Of a stretch of 64,000 nt of DNA, positions 42,309 through 51,267 are shown piece by piece. Source of the stretch: a candidate division WOR-3 bacterium (lineage in GTDB: Bacteria; Hydrothermota; Tepidihabitantia; Tepidihabitantales; Tepidihabitantaceae); the NCBI GenBank assembly GCA_024653355.1, contig JANLFQ010000001.1, positions 434,001 to 498,000 on the forward strand, in the 5' to 3' direction. Both the position numbers and the translations under genes were made by a program. Position 1 is the stretch's first letter; every line of letters starts with the position of its first letter. The notes beneath the pieces are model-generated. The model did no database searches. It saw nothing but the letters and a program-made list of their open reading frames with translations, and was not told the origin of the DNA.

Positions 42309-43579
42309 CTCAGAAACTCACTGAACTCCAGCGCAAACTTCTTGGCCGGGGTAAATTAAGCAGCACCGAAATTACCCGAACCCTGGGTGAAATACGCACC
42401 ATTCTTTTAGAGGCTGATGTAAACTACAAAGTAGTCGGGCAATTTATTCGGGGAGTGGAAACCCAGCTTAAAGAGAGAGATATCACTGCCAGTTTGAAAC
42501 CAGGCGAATTAATCACCTATGTCGTTTACCAGGAAATGGTGAAACTTCTGGGAGGTAGTAGCCCAAAGTTTGAACTGAAAAAAAGTCCATCGACAATCAG
42601 TCTGGTTGGGCTCCAGGGTACAGGCAAAACAACTCTTGCTGGAAAACTTGCCTTTCGCTATCGCAGTCGAAAACCGCTCCTCGTTGCCTGTGACCCGAAA
42701 AGGCCTGCGGCTGCTGAGCAGTTGCAGAGTGTTGCTCGCCGCGTTAACTGTGACTTTTATCCCGTAGAAAAAGATGTAATCACCACCTGTCTGAGAGCGC
42801 AGGAGTATGCCCGACAGAAGGGTAATGGACTCTTGGTCCTTGACACCGCTGGACGACTGCATATTGAAGAAGAGTTAATGAATGAACTCAAGATGGTAGA
42901 AGAGAAAGTTAAACCGGATATGACACTGCTCGTTCTTGATGGAATGGTGGGCCAGGATGCGGTGAATCAGGCAGCGGAATTCAAAGCCCGACTTACCCTG
43001 ACCGGTTGCTGCTTTACTAAACTTGATGGCGACGCCCGGGGTGGAGCGGTACTATCGGTTCGCCAGGTAACCGGTCTACCAATTTATTTTATTTCAACCG
43101 GCGAAAGGCTGGAAGATATCGAAGAGTTCCATCCTGACCGACTTGCTTCGCGCATCCTCGGTATGGGTGACATTAAAACCCTCGCTGAAAAGGTGCAAAG
43201 CGCCACCGACGAAGGTACGCAGCGTCAGATGGCAGAAAAGTTTCTCAAGGGTAAATTCAATCTTGAGGATTTTTTAAATCAACTTAAGACCGTCAAAAAG
43301 ATGGGTTCTTTCTCCAAACTACTGTCCCTGGTTCCCGGCGCAAGTAACATTGATGTTGACGAAGGGGAGTTTGTTAAAATTGAAGCGATTATTCAGTCAA
43401 TGACTCCAGAAGAAAGACAAAATCCTGATATCATCGACGGTTCCCGGCGGCGCAGAATCGCCGCGGGCTCAGGAACAAGCGTTAGTGATGTTAATCGTCT
43501 GCTTAAAGAGTTTGAGCAGGCACGCCTGCTGGCTCGACAACTTTCTTCGGGCAAAGGTCCTCGTTTTCGGCTCCGTTAG
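42293..43579 (+). CDS. ffh: Signal recognition particle protein Ffh
   Basis: 428 residues: N-domain four-helix bundle, G-domain with GLQGTGKTT (P-loop), DTAGRL, TKLDGDARGG, and a methionine-rich M-domain with QNPDIIDGSRRRRIAAGSGTSV that binds the SRP RNA. Start at the ATG at 42293 (MFEVLTQKLTELQ), inside the end of rpe. Targets nascent membrane proteins to the translocon. No 4.5S RNA was recognised nearby. Last gene of the operon. Confidence 0.97.
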   Translation: MFEVLTQKLTELQRKLLGRGKLSSTEITRTLGEIRTILLEADVNYKVVGQFIRGVETQLKERDITASLKPGELITYVVYQEMVKLLGGSSPKFELKKSPSTISLVGLQGTGKTTLAGKLAFRYRSRKPLLVACDPKRPAAAEQLQSVARRVNCDFYPVEKDVITTCLRAQEYARQKGNGLLVLDTAGRLHIEEELMNELKMVEEKVKPDMTLLVLDGMVGQDAVNQAAEFKARLTLTGCCFTKLDGDARGGAVLSVRQVTGLPIYFISTGERLEDIEEFHPDRLASRILGMGDIKTLAEKVQSATDEGTQRQMAEKFLKGKFNLEDFLNQLKTVKKMGSFSKLLSLVPGASNIDVDEGEFVKIEAIIQSMTPEERQNPDIIDGSRRRRIAAGSGTSVSDVNRLLKEFEQARLLARQLSSGKGPRFRLR

Positions 43580-43664
43580 TAAGAATCTTTAACTAAATTA
43601 TCCACCAAGTATCGTCGATTCTGTACATTGAACCAATCGTTAATCCTTTGTGTGTCTGCTGGGC

Positions 43665-44933
43665 TTAGGTGCCTTCCTGCCAGGATGATATGTATTTTTT
43701 CTGTTCCCTGGTAAGTCGGTCTATTTTAATACCCATTGTCTTCAATTTCAGTTCAGCAATTTTCCGGTCGAGTTCATCCGGGAGTTTATAAACGCGTGGC
43801 GCTAATCTCCCCTGATTTTTGTATATAAACTCAATTGCCAGAGCCTGGTTGGCAAAAGATAAATCCATCACCATCGCCGGGTGTCCTTCAGCCGCTGAAA
43901 GGTTAACGAGTCGGCCCTCAGCAAGTAATATCACCTTTTTACCATTGGTCAACAAATGCTCAACGCAGAACTGCCTGAGTTCCCTTTTCTTGACGGTAAG
44001 CGCTTCCAGCGCCCGCCGGTTGATTTCAACATCGAAATGACCGGCGTTACAGATGATTGCGCCGTCTTTCATTTTCAAAATATGTGCCCGGTCAATCACA
44101 TTAACATCGCCCGTAACGGTAACAAAAACATCACCCAGGGGTGCGGCATCAATAAGCCTCATCACCCGGAATCCGTCCATTCGTGCTTCAAGGGCGCGAA
44201 TCGAGTCGACCTCGGTTACAATCACCTCGGCGCCAAGCCCCTGTGCCTTTGCGGCTAACCCGCGACCACACCAGCCATAACCACAGACAACGACTGTAGA
44301 ACCGGCAAATAGGATGTTGGTGGCTCTTAAAATTCCATCGAGCGTAGACTGTCCGGTTCCGTAGCGGTTGTCAAACATAAATTTCGTATACGAATCGTTC
44401 ACCGCAATGATTGGATACCGCAGTACACCATCCTTTTCCATACTGCGTAATCTGATAACTCCAGTGGTCGTTTCCTCAGTGCCGCCCAGCACACCCTGAA
44501 CAATTGCGCCGCCCTTCTTGTGTAAAGTGGAAACTAAATCAGCGCCGTCATCGGTAGTAATCTGAGGTTGATGGGCAAGGGCTTGCTCAATGTGACGATA
44601 ATAACTCTTGCGGTCTTCACCTTTGATGGCAAAGACCGGTATCCCCTCTTTTACCAGCGCGCTTGCTACTTCATCTTGAGTGGAAAGCGGATTTGAAGCG
44701 CAAAGCCGGACCTGCGCACCACCGGCGGTTAATGTTAGAACAAGATTGGCAGTTTCTGAAGTCACATGTAAACAACAACTTATTCGAACATCCTTAAGTG
44801 GTTTCTCTTTAGCAAACCGCTCCCGCACCATCTTTAGCACGGGCATAAACTGCGCTGCCCATTCAATCTTGTTTCTACCTTTTGCCGCCAAATTCAAATC
44901 GCGGACATCATACTCGACCCCTTTGAATTTCAT
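43665..44933 (-). CDS. ahcY: Adenosylhomocysteinase
   Basis: 422 residues: GRNKIEWAAQFMPVL, CLHVTSETANL, NDSYTKFMFDNRYGTGQS, VCGYGWCGRGLAAKAQGLGA (NAD-binding, GxGxxG), and a C-terminal KYISSWQEGT. NAD-dependent hydrolysis of S-adenosylhomocysteine. The shorter form without the eukaryotic 40-residue insert is seen. It follows metK by 12 bases with AAAGGAG; the two genes together cover part of the methyl cycle. Confidence 0.97.
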   Translation of the reverse strand: MKFKGVEYDVRDLNLAAKGRNKIEWAAQFMPVLKMVRERFAKEKPLKDVRISCCLHVTSETANLVLTLTAGGAQVRLCASNPLSTQDEVASALVKEGIPVFAIKGEDRKSYYRHIEQALAHQPQITTDDGADLVSTLHKKGGAIVQGVLGGTEETTTGVIRLRSMEKDGVLRYPIIAVNDSYTKFMFDNRYGTGQSTLDGILRATNILFAGSTVVVCGYGWCGRGLAAKAQGLGAEVIVTEVDSIRALEARMDGFRVMRLIDAAPLGDVFVTVTGDVNVIDRAHILKMKDGAIICNAGHFDVEINRRALEALTVKKRELRQFCVEHLLTNGKKVILLAEGRLVNLSAAEGHPAMVMDLSFANQALAIEFIYKNQGRLAPRVYKLPDELDRKIAELKLKTMGIKIDRLTREQKKYISSWQEGT

Positions 44934-44945
44934 TTTAACTCCTTT

Positions 44946-46148
44946 CTATAAACCAAGTGCCGATTTAACATCAACAACCATATCGGTTTTTTCCCAGGTG
45001 AAGAGCTCCAAAGTTTTGCCCGATAGTTTGTCCTTTACGATGCGGGGCTTCTGACCAAAGTGCCCAAACACCGCCGTCGGCTGGTAGATTGGCTGGCGTA
45101 GTTTCAAATGTTGAATCATACCTTTGGGCGTAAGAGGGAAAATTTTTCTGATTACATCTTGAACCCTTGATTCAGGAACACGCCCAGTGCCCATCATATC
45201 AACAGAAATGTCCACCGGTTCTGGTTTTCCGATAACGTAAGCCAGTCTGATTTCCACTTCATCGCAGACACCAGCCGCAACCAAGTTTTTGGCGATATAG
45301 CGTGCCATATAAGCGCCCGAACGGTCCACCTTGGTTGGGTCTTTTCCGGAAAACGCACCACCACCATGCCGCGCCCACCCCCCATAACTATCAACGATGA
45401 TTTTTCTTCCCGTCATTCCCGTATCAGATTGCGGACCACCAATCACAAACTTACCGGTCTCATTGACAAAGAATTTGGTCCGGCGGTCCAAATACTCTTT
45501 GGGTAAAACTGGTTTGGCAACAACATCGATGATTTCGGCACGAGCCTTTTGAGTAATTTTCGTTCCCGTACGGTCGAGAATCGTCTCATCGTGATGGGCG
45601 GCAAGTACGACACTGTCGATGCGCCGCGGTAAACCATCTTCATATTCAACGGTCACCTGCGCCTTACCATCAGGTCGGAGATACGGCAGAATTTTCTTTT
45701 TCCGGACTTCGGCAAGGCGTTCTACCAGCCGATGGGCAAGAACAATCGGTAACGGCATCAGTTCTTCGGTTTGACGGCACGCATAACCAATCATCATTCC
45801 CTGGTCACCAGCACCACCGGTGTCGACCCCCTGAGCAATATCGGGTGACTGGCGACCAATCACATTCAAAATTGCGCAACTGTCGGCGTTCAGTCCACAA
45901 CTACTGTCTACATAGCCTATTTCGCGCAGAACGCGCCGTACCAATTGTTCTAAGTCCACCCAGGCGCTGGTAGTAATTTCGCCCCCAACCAGAACCATCC
46001 CGACAGTGACAAATGTCTCGCACGCAACCCGCCCCCGGGGGTCTTGACGCAGCACTTCGTCCAACACCGCATCGGAAATCTGGTCACAAAGTTTATCCGG
46101 ATGACCCTCAGCGACCGATTCTGATGTAAACTTTGCAATCTTTTTCAA
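44946..46148 (-). CDS. metK: S-adenosylmethionine synthase
   Basis: 400 residues: [62 protein letters not shown] and [19 protein letters not shown] are all canonical MetK motifs. Makes SAM from Met and ATP. TTG start with AAAGGAG upstream. Only about 34 bases separate it from miaA, so there is no room for a SAM riboswitch. Confidence 0.98.
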   Translation of the reverse strand: MKKIAKFTSESVAEGHPDKLCDQISDAVLDEVLRQDPRGRVACETFVTVGMVLVGGEITTSAWVDLEQLVRRVLREIGYVDSSCGLNADSCAILNVIGRQSPDIAQGVDTGGAGDQGMMIGYACRQTEELMPLPIVLAHRLVERLAEVRKKKILPYLRPDGKAQVTVEYEDGLPRRIDSVVLAAHHDETILDRTGTKITQKARAEIIDVVAKPVLPKEYLDRRTKFFVNETGKFVIGGPQSDTGMTGRKIIVDSYGGWARHGGGAFSGKDPTKVDRSGAYMARYIAKNLVAAGVCDEVEIRLAYVIGKPEPVDISVDMMGTGRVPESRVQDVIRKIFPLTPKGMIQHLKLRQPIYQPTAVFGHFGQKPRIVKDKLSGKTLELFTWEKTDMVVDVKSALGL

Positions 46149-46182
46149 TTTGCACTCCTTTCCATTATCATTTCATTTAAGG

Positions 46183-47097
46183 CTAATGTTTATTCTTTAA
46201 GAGGTCAAGTAATAGCGGTGCCAGCTTCTCAGCCGTTTCCGGCGGCGTAGTAAGTTCCAGCCAAATGGCATCTGTTAGCCCGCGGAACCAGGTTAACTGA
46301 CGCCGGGCATACTCCTTGGTCTTGCTTTTTGCCTGGGAAATCGCTTCTTCTAAACTCAAATCACCATCAAGATACCGGAACAGATCTATATAGCCATAGG
46401 CATTGGTGGCATAACTGTTCTGATTCAACCCCATCGCTTTGAGTCTTCGCACCTCATCCAACAGTCCCTGCGCCATCATCTGGTCAAAACGCTTTTCAAT
46501 TAATCTATAAAGACGTTTTCGTTCCATATTTAGCACCACATAAACTGGAATAAACTCGGCACTCTTCTGCTTCTCAGCCGTCAGTTCTGAAAATTTCTTA
46601 CCCGTTAACTCATAAACCTCAAGTGCCCGAATCACACGTTGCCGGTCGTTGGGATGAATTTGCTTTGCCCGTTCCGGGTCAACTTCCAGCAACTTTTTAT
46701 AAAGTTCGGGAAGCGGAGTTGCACTTAGTTGCGCTCGCAAATTCGGGTCGTACTTCGGGACATCAAAAAGGGGACGAAAAAGCGCCCGCAGGTAAAAACC
46801 GCTACCACCAACGACAATAAAACCACGCCCCCTGGTTCTCAACTCTCTCATAATCTTCAATGCGTCCCGGGCAAATTCGGCTGCCGAATAGAGCTGGTTC
46901 GGCTCAACACAGTCAACCAAATGAAACCTTATCTCCTTCCGGAGTGCGGCGGAGGGTTTTGCCGTACCGATATCAAGATAACGGTAAACCTGCCTCGAAT
47001 CCGCTGAAATTATATCAATCCCGAACCTTTTCGCGAGAATTGCCGCCACCTCGGTTTTACCAACGCCTGTGGGTCCGGTTAAAACAAGAACCCTCAA
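46183..47097 (-). CDS. miaA: tRNA dimethylallyltransferase MiaA
   Basis: 304 residues from the TTG at 47097: LTGPTGVGKTEVA (P-loop), ISADSRQVYRYLDIGTAKP, a middle insertion domain, and a C-terminal KTKEYARRQLTWFRG. It adds a dimethylallyl group to A37 of tRNAs reading UNN codons. The start overlaps the mutL stop as TTGA; a longer in-frame start at 47166 would run into mutL. The mutL-miaA order is conserved in many bacteria. Confidence 0.95.
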   Translation of the reverse strand: MRVLVLTGPTGVGKTEVAAILAKRFGIDIISADSRQVYRYLDIGTAKPSAALRKEIRFHLVDCVEPNQLYSAAEFARDALKIMRELRTRGRGFIVVGGSGFYLRALFRPLFDVPKYDPNLRAQLSATPLPELYKKLLEVDPERAKQIHPNDRQRVIRALEVYELTGKKFSELTAEKQKSAEFIPVYVVLNMERKRLYRLIEKRFDQMMAQGLLDEVRRLKAMGLNQNSYATNAYGYIDLFRYLDGDLSLEEAISQAKSKTKEYARRQLTWFRGLTDAIWLELTTPPETAEKLAPLLLDLLKNKH

Positions 47098-48701
47098 GTT
47101 CTGCCGAACCTCCGGTCCAAATCTTCCAGCGTAATTTTGATAATTACCGGTCTGCCATGAGGACAAAAGTACGGTTCCCGGCAGGCAAAAAGCCGGTTGA
47201 TAAGTGATACCATTTCTTCTTGCGTCAAACGCTGGCCTGCTTTAACAGCGCCTTTACAGGCAAAAAGTTTTGCCAGTTCCTGCTCGAGCGTTGCTTTTTC
47301 CAAACTGGTTTTAGTTAGTTCGGCAAAAAACTCCCTGATTTCGTCTTTCCCCATAAACGAACCGGCTGGAACGCTCTCCACGACAACCGTTCTTCCGCTG
47401 AAAATTTTTGTCTCCATTCCCATCTGGCGCAATTTTCCCTTAATTCGTTCATAGGCTTCAAACTCATCGGCGTTCAGGTCGATAGTTATCGGAAAAAGCA
47501 ACCCCTGGGGTTTCACATTCTGACGGTTGTTGAGCAGTTCTTCAAAAATAATCCGTTCGTGTGCTGCATGCTGGTCAACAATCACATACCCCGATGCCAC
47601 CTGGGCAAAGATATAACTGTTGTGTAACTGCCAGAATTCACCCGGCACCGCATCATCTCGGGTGATTATTTCTTGATTAAACAGCCCGGTATCTTCCAGT
47701 TGTGCCCGGCGTTGAATCCCGAGTCCCTTACGCACCGCTTCCGAAATAAAATCAAACAGGAAACGCTCATCTGCAAACCGCACCTCCTGTTTTGTTGGGT
47801 GAATGTTGACATCAAGCCGCGCCGGGTCGGTCTGAATAAAAACGATAAAATTGGGATGATGACCCGAAGGCATCGGTCCATAACCATCGTAAACCGCCCG
47901 GGCAACAACCTGGCTCCGGACCGGTCGATGGTTGAAAATCACAACCTGAACATCGGAAAAACCCTTCACCTGGGTCGGGTCGGAAAAGAATCCGTGCAAT
48001 GTGAGCATCGGATTGTCGACCTGAAATTCCACCATTCCCTCGACCACCTTGCGGTCAAACAGCCCGAACAAGCGCTCTCGATATGAACTCACTGGCGGTA
48101 AGTTCGCTACCAAACGTTCGTTGCTTATTAACTCAAACCCCAGTTGCGGAAAAACTATCGCATAGTTGCGAAACACCTCCGTTACCATTCGCAACTCGTA
48201 ATTTTCTGATTTCAAAAAAGCCCGGCGTACTGGCAAATTAAAAAAGAGTGCCTTAACGGTTACTGTAGTACCAACAGGGTGAGCAACCTCAGCAATCTCT
48301 TTTATTTCACCGCCTTCAACTTCCAGGCGCGTTCCGGGTTGCGTTTCATCAATATTGGTTTCAATCGTCATTCGGCTGACCGCGGCAATTGATGCCAGAG
48401 CCTCGCCGCGGAAACCGTAACTCTCAATTCTTGTCAGGTCTTCCACGGAACTAAGTTTACTCGTCGCGTACCTTGCCACTGCCAGCCGGACATCATCGCG
48501 ACTCATTCCGATACCATCGTCAACAACTCGTATTAAATTTTTTCCCCCCGCTTTTACCTCTAACCTGATTCGCTTTGCCCCGGCATCAATTGAATTTTCA
48601 ATTAACTCCTTGACCACCGAGGCCGGTCGTACAATCACCTCCCCCGCCGCAATTCGGCGTACGACCTCCTCCGGAAGCGGTAAAACCGGTTTTCTATTCA
48701 T
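47094..48701 (-). CDS. mutL: DNA mismatch repair protein MutL (endonuclease type)
   Basis: 535 residues from the ATG at 48701: GHKL ATPase with IAAGEVI, ELIENSIDAGA, DDGIGM, RYATSKL and GFRGEALASIA. The C-terminal domain has DQHAAHERIIFEE, which matches the metal-binding endonuclease motif DQHAx2Ex4E, plus ACKGAVKAGQ and CPHGRP. So this MutL should nick DNA itself, unlike the E. coli MutH-dependent protein. The linker is short. It overlaps the end of the MBL gene by 8 bases. Confidence 0.95.
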   Translation of the reverse strand: MNRKPVLPLPEEVVRRIAAGEVIVRPASVVKELIENSIDAGAKRIRLEVKAGGKNLIRVVDDGIGMSRDDVRLAVARYATSKLSSVEDLTRIESYGFRGEALASIAAVSRMTIETNIDETQPGTRLEVEGGEIKEIAEVAHPVGTTVTVKALFFNLPVRRAFLKSENYELRMVTEVFRNYAIVFPQLGFELISNERLVANLPPVSSYRERLFGLFDRKVVEGMVEFQVDNPMLTLHGFFSDPTQVKGFSDVQVVIFNHRPVRSQVVARAVYDGYGPMPSGHHPNFIVFIQTDPARLDVNIHPTKQEVRFADERFLFDFISEAVRKGLGIQRRAQLEDTGLFNQEIITRDDAVPGEFWQLHNSYIFAQVASGYVIVDQHAAHERIIFEELLNNRQNVKPQGLLFPITIDLNADEFEAYERIKGKLRQMGMETKIFSGRTVVVESVPAGSFMGKDEIREFFAELTKTSLEKATLEQELAKLFACKGAVKAGQRLTQEEMVSLINRLFACREPYFCPHGRPVIIKITLEDLDRRFGRT

Positions 48702-49491
48702 CTTCTCTTCGGTACTTCCCGAGGTCAACCAACATTCCATCCTCAGCGGCTAAAACCGCACATCCTGTGCGTTCGCTTAAATCTCGGGCAAGTTTCCAGG
48801 GGTGGGCGCGAATCATTGTCATTCCAAAGTGGGTCATTATCGACAGTTTCGGCCTCATCGTTTTTATCAACTCTTCAACTTCAGGAAAGTGAAGATGGTC
48901 CAGGGTAGATGGCGTAAACCGGACAACATTGTAAATTACAACATCGGCACGATAAAGATTTGCCAGTTCCGGAAAGTATGCGGTATCGGCGATGTAAGAA
49001 ATTGACAATCGGGTGGTTTCAAATTTGAATCCATAAACCTCACCGCGATGCCGATGCCTTATCGGACAGGTAAATCGAACCGGGCCAATCTGATATTGCC
49101 CGCCTTCTTTAAGCACAACAATTGTTTCAAGAAATGCCCGCAGATAACGGAGAACCACCGGGTCATCACCCTCGAGTGCATCCTGAGGAGCAAAAAGTTT
49201 GCCGCGGGGCTCAGTTCCTCCCATCGTCATCGCCTCAATTAAAACATTGACATCCGCCGAATGGTCGAGGTGGCGATGGGACAAAATAATTGCCGCAAGT
49301 TTCGTCGGGTCAAGTTTATGCCGACTGCTGGTTGCCCGGACCAGCGCGCCCGGACCGGGGTCAACAATAAAGTGGGTGTTTTCGAGTATAAACCAGATGC
49401 CGCCCGAAGCCCGTACCTGTTTTGCGATGACAATCCTCGCACCACCAGAACCGAGGAAAATTAAACTGTCCGGCCTTATCTGACTTGCCAT
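48694..49491 (-). CDS. Metallo-beta-lactamase-fold hydrolase
   Basis: 265 residues from the ATG at 49491: FLGSGGARI, HFIVDPGPGALV, and SHRHLDHSADV carry the HxHxDH metal motif; later CPIRHRHRGEVYGF, ADTAYFP and MTHFG complete the site. It looks like the RNase Z/phosphodiesterase-type MBL group, but the substrate is unknown. An ATG at 49497 lies only two bases after the -10 box, so the ATG at 49491 is preferred. First gene of MBL-mutL-miaA-metK-ahcY. Confidence 0.85.
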   Translation of the reverse strand: MASQIRPDSLIFLGSGGARIVIAKQVRASGGIWFILENTHFIVDPGPGALVRATSSRHKLDPTKLAAIILSHRHLDHSADVNVLIEAMTMGGTEPRGKLFAPQDALEGDDPVVLRYLRAFLETIVVLKEGGQYQIGPVRFTCPIRHRHRGEVYGFKFETTRLSISYIADTAYFPELANLYRADVVIYNVVRFTPSTLDHLHFPEVEELIKTMRPKLSIMTHFGMTMIRAHPWKLARDLSERTGCAVLAAEDGMLVDLGKYRREDE

Positions 49492-49499
49492 TAACATTT

Positions 49500-49527
49500 A
49501 GCATACGAAGGCATAGAAAATTGTCAA
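49500..49527 (-). promoter_or_regulatory. Promoter of MBL-mutL-miaA-metK-ahcY operon, nearly leaderless
   Basis: TTGACA (49527-49522), 16-base spacer, TATGCT (49505-49500), then eight bases to the ATG at 49491. Confidence 0.6.
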
Positions 49528-50021
49528 TTACAATCGGGCTAATTTTGCGAAAGTAAACCGCATCTACCTCCATTCAATGCCCGCCGGTTAATGTCATCAG
49601 TGTTTGGACTCTTCTTTTGCTCATTGTATATATACGAAAGAGTAACAGAAAGTGACAAAATTCCATACCCTCCACTGTCCGGGGACAATTCTAGGGATAG
49701 CCTTCAACACCCTTCAGTTCACTATCTTTTTTACCACCCTTGCAAACACCCCGAAGTTAATATCGTACACCATTTAATGCTCTATCTTATTGAAAATCAA
49801 TATGGTTATCTCTAAATCTCTATCAGCAATTATTCAGTGAATTACAATTCCGGCAATTTTTTAAACCGTCTCATATACCACCTTGGATTCTTACCCCAGT
49901 TGTGTATCCATGGTACTCTTACAGTTGGTGGTTACATACCATTTCCACTCTCTGTAGGATACAGATTTACCGTTTAACTGTCAGGTTTGTGCGACAATAC
50001 AGCCCTGTAAGAAGTTAAATT
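49528..50021. other. Gene-free stretch of about 490 bases
   Basis: I find no convincing gene, tRNA or terminator. Open frames are short and lack ribosome-binding sites. On the - strand a short open segment (about 49862-49945) reads VPWIHNWGKNPRWYMRRFKK and could be a remnant of a lost gene, but I cannot assign it. The composition is more AT-rich than the flanking genes. Confidence 0.4.
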
Positions 50022-50681
50022 CTAAACTAACTTTGTGCCGTTTATTACCAGTTCAAAACGGCAGCGGAGGAAATCGGCAGCGCGGCGGGAGATGAGCATC
50101 CGGCTGAGGAAAATCTCAAAATACTCCATAACCGGCGCAATACCCGTGTCAACGTGCAGGTCAAAAACAATTCGGTGATTTACACTGTCAACGCTTAGTG
50201 TCGATTTTTTAACAGCAAAATTAACCCGGTCGTGGATATCAAATTTTATCAATGCCGGATTTCGCACTCGACTGCGGTGCACATCGGCTTTGTCGGCAAG
50301 AATCAGCGCTGCCGCTATTTCGGATACAGGATTACCGCCTTCCTCATGATGATTGCCAATCGCCGCCATTATCTGAGCAACCTCGCCAAACTCCATTCCC
50401 AGTCGCACAAGGATTTCCCGCGCCAGCAATGCACTGGTACGTTCGTGGGCTTGTCGGTTCACAACATTACCAATATCGTGGAGATAACCGGCAATAGCAC
50501 TTAACTCCGCAACCTTTTCATCGTAGCCCAGCTGAATGAGAATTGAACGGCTATTCTTGGCAACAAGCCGCGCGTGGCGATGACCGTGTTCGGTGTATCC
50601 CAGGATTGCCAGTTGCCGGTCCGCTTCGGTAATTAGGGCTTTAGCCTCTGGGTCCTTTTTTACTTCCCGAAGCGTAACCAT
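50022..50681 (-). CDS. HD-domain phosphohydrolase
   Basis: 219 residues: HGHRHARLV (first His), GYLHDIGN (HD dyad), GNHHEEGG and LILADKADVHRSR (late Asp) give the complete H-HD-D signature. HD proteins cleave phosphoester bonds of nucleotides or cyclic dinucleotides; substrate unknown. The C-terminal 80 residues (FDIHDRVNFAVKKSTLSVD onward) are not recognised. It follows the preceding gene by 49 bases with GGAAAGG before the ATG. Confidence 0.88.
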   Translation of the reverse strand: MVTLREVKKDPEAKALITEADRQLAILGYTEHGHRHARLVAKNSRSILIQLGYDEKVAELSAIAGYLHDIGNVVNRQAHERTSALLAREILVRLGMEFGEVAQIMAAIGNHHEEGGNPVSEIAAALILADKADVHRSRVRNPALIKFDIHDRVNFAVKKSTLSVDSVNHRIVFDLHVDTGIAPVMEYFEIFLSRMLISRRAADFLRCRFELVINGTKLV

Positions 50682-50730
50682 TATCTACCTTTCCCGTTGC
50701 CGGATTTCTTAAAAGCAAAAAACCAATCAA

Positions 50731-51216
50731 TCACTCAGGTTGCCGTTCAGGAGCAACCTGCTCGCTGGTCAGTGACTCTTTGAGATAGGCTTCGTAGTCG
50801 GAGAGTAACCGTTCGTCACCGACCATCTGTGCCTTCCAGCGGATTGCCACTTCGTTTACGCCGAAAGTTTTATCAAGAAAAACCTGCAACTTCGCACCGG
50901 TGGGATAGTTCTTGTCCTCAATGATGATGCCGCTTGTCGACACATTGTCACCACAAACATTGTAAACTTCAACCGCCTTTTCCGGATTGTAATCCCAGAC
51001 TTGAGGTCCGCGCGCTGCTCGTTTGTACATCAGGAATTCAATCAAATCGTTCGCGATTGAAATCATCAGTGAATAGTCAGTTGTTGGGTCCGCACCGGCA
51101 ACATAATTTTTAATCGGCAGGTGAAGGGCAAGTCCGCACTCTCCCCGACCTTCGCCGACGAAAATCCGGTCCGGGTCGATGTAACCACGCAGGTCAAGTG
51201 TCTGGATGTACAGCAC
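50731..51216 (-). CDS. Hypothetical protein
   Basis: 161 residues, GTG start, no signal peptide or membrane segment. LDLRGYIDPDRIFVGEGRGECGLALHLPIKN at the N-terminus (not longer than described), an acidic C-terminal tail. I do not recognise the family. Promoter and codon pattern suggest a real gene, and it probably shares a transcript with the HD-domain gene. Confidence 0.65.
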   Translation of the reverse strand: MLYIQTLDLRGYIDPDRIFVGEGRGECGLALHLPIKNYVAGADPTTDYSLMISIANDLIEFLMYKRAARGPQVWDYNPEKAVEVYNVCGDNVSTSGIIIEDKNYPTGAKLQVFLDKTFGVNEVAIRWKAQMVGDERLLSDYEAYLKESLTSEQVAPERQPE

Positions 51217-51225
51217 TCTATTAAA

Positions 51226-51254
51226 ATCTTAACATTTAAAATTCACCCGGTCAA
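51226..51254 (-). promoter_or_regulatory. Promoter of hypothetical/HD gene pair, nearly leaderless
   Basis: TTGACC (51254-51249), 17-base spacer, TAAGAT (51231-51226), nine bases, then the GTG at 51216. Confidence 0.45.
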
Positions 51255-51267
51255 GTTTTGCATTCTG

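Noticed and set aside
46149-46182. Possible SAM riboswitch before metK
   Set aside because: Only 34 bases separate miaA and metK, too short for any known SAM riboswitch.
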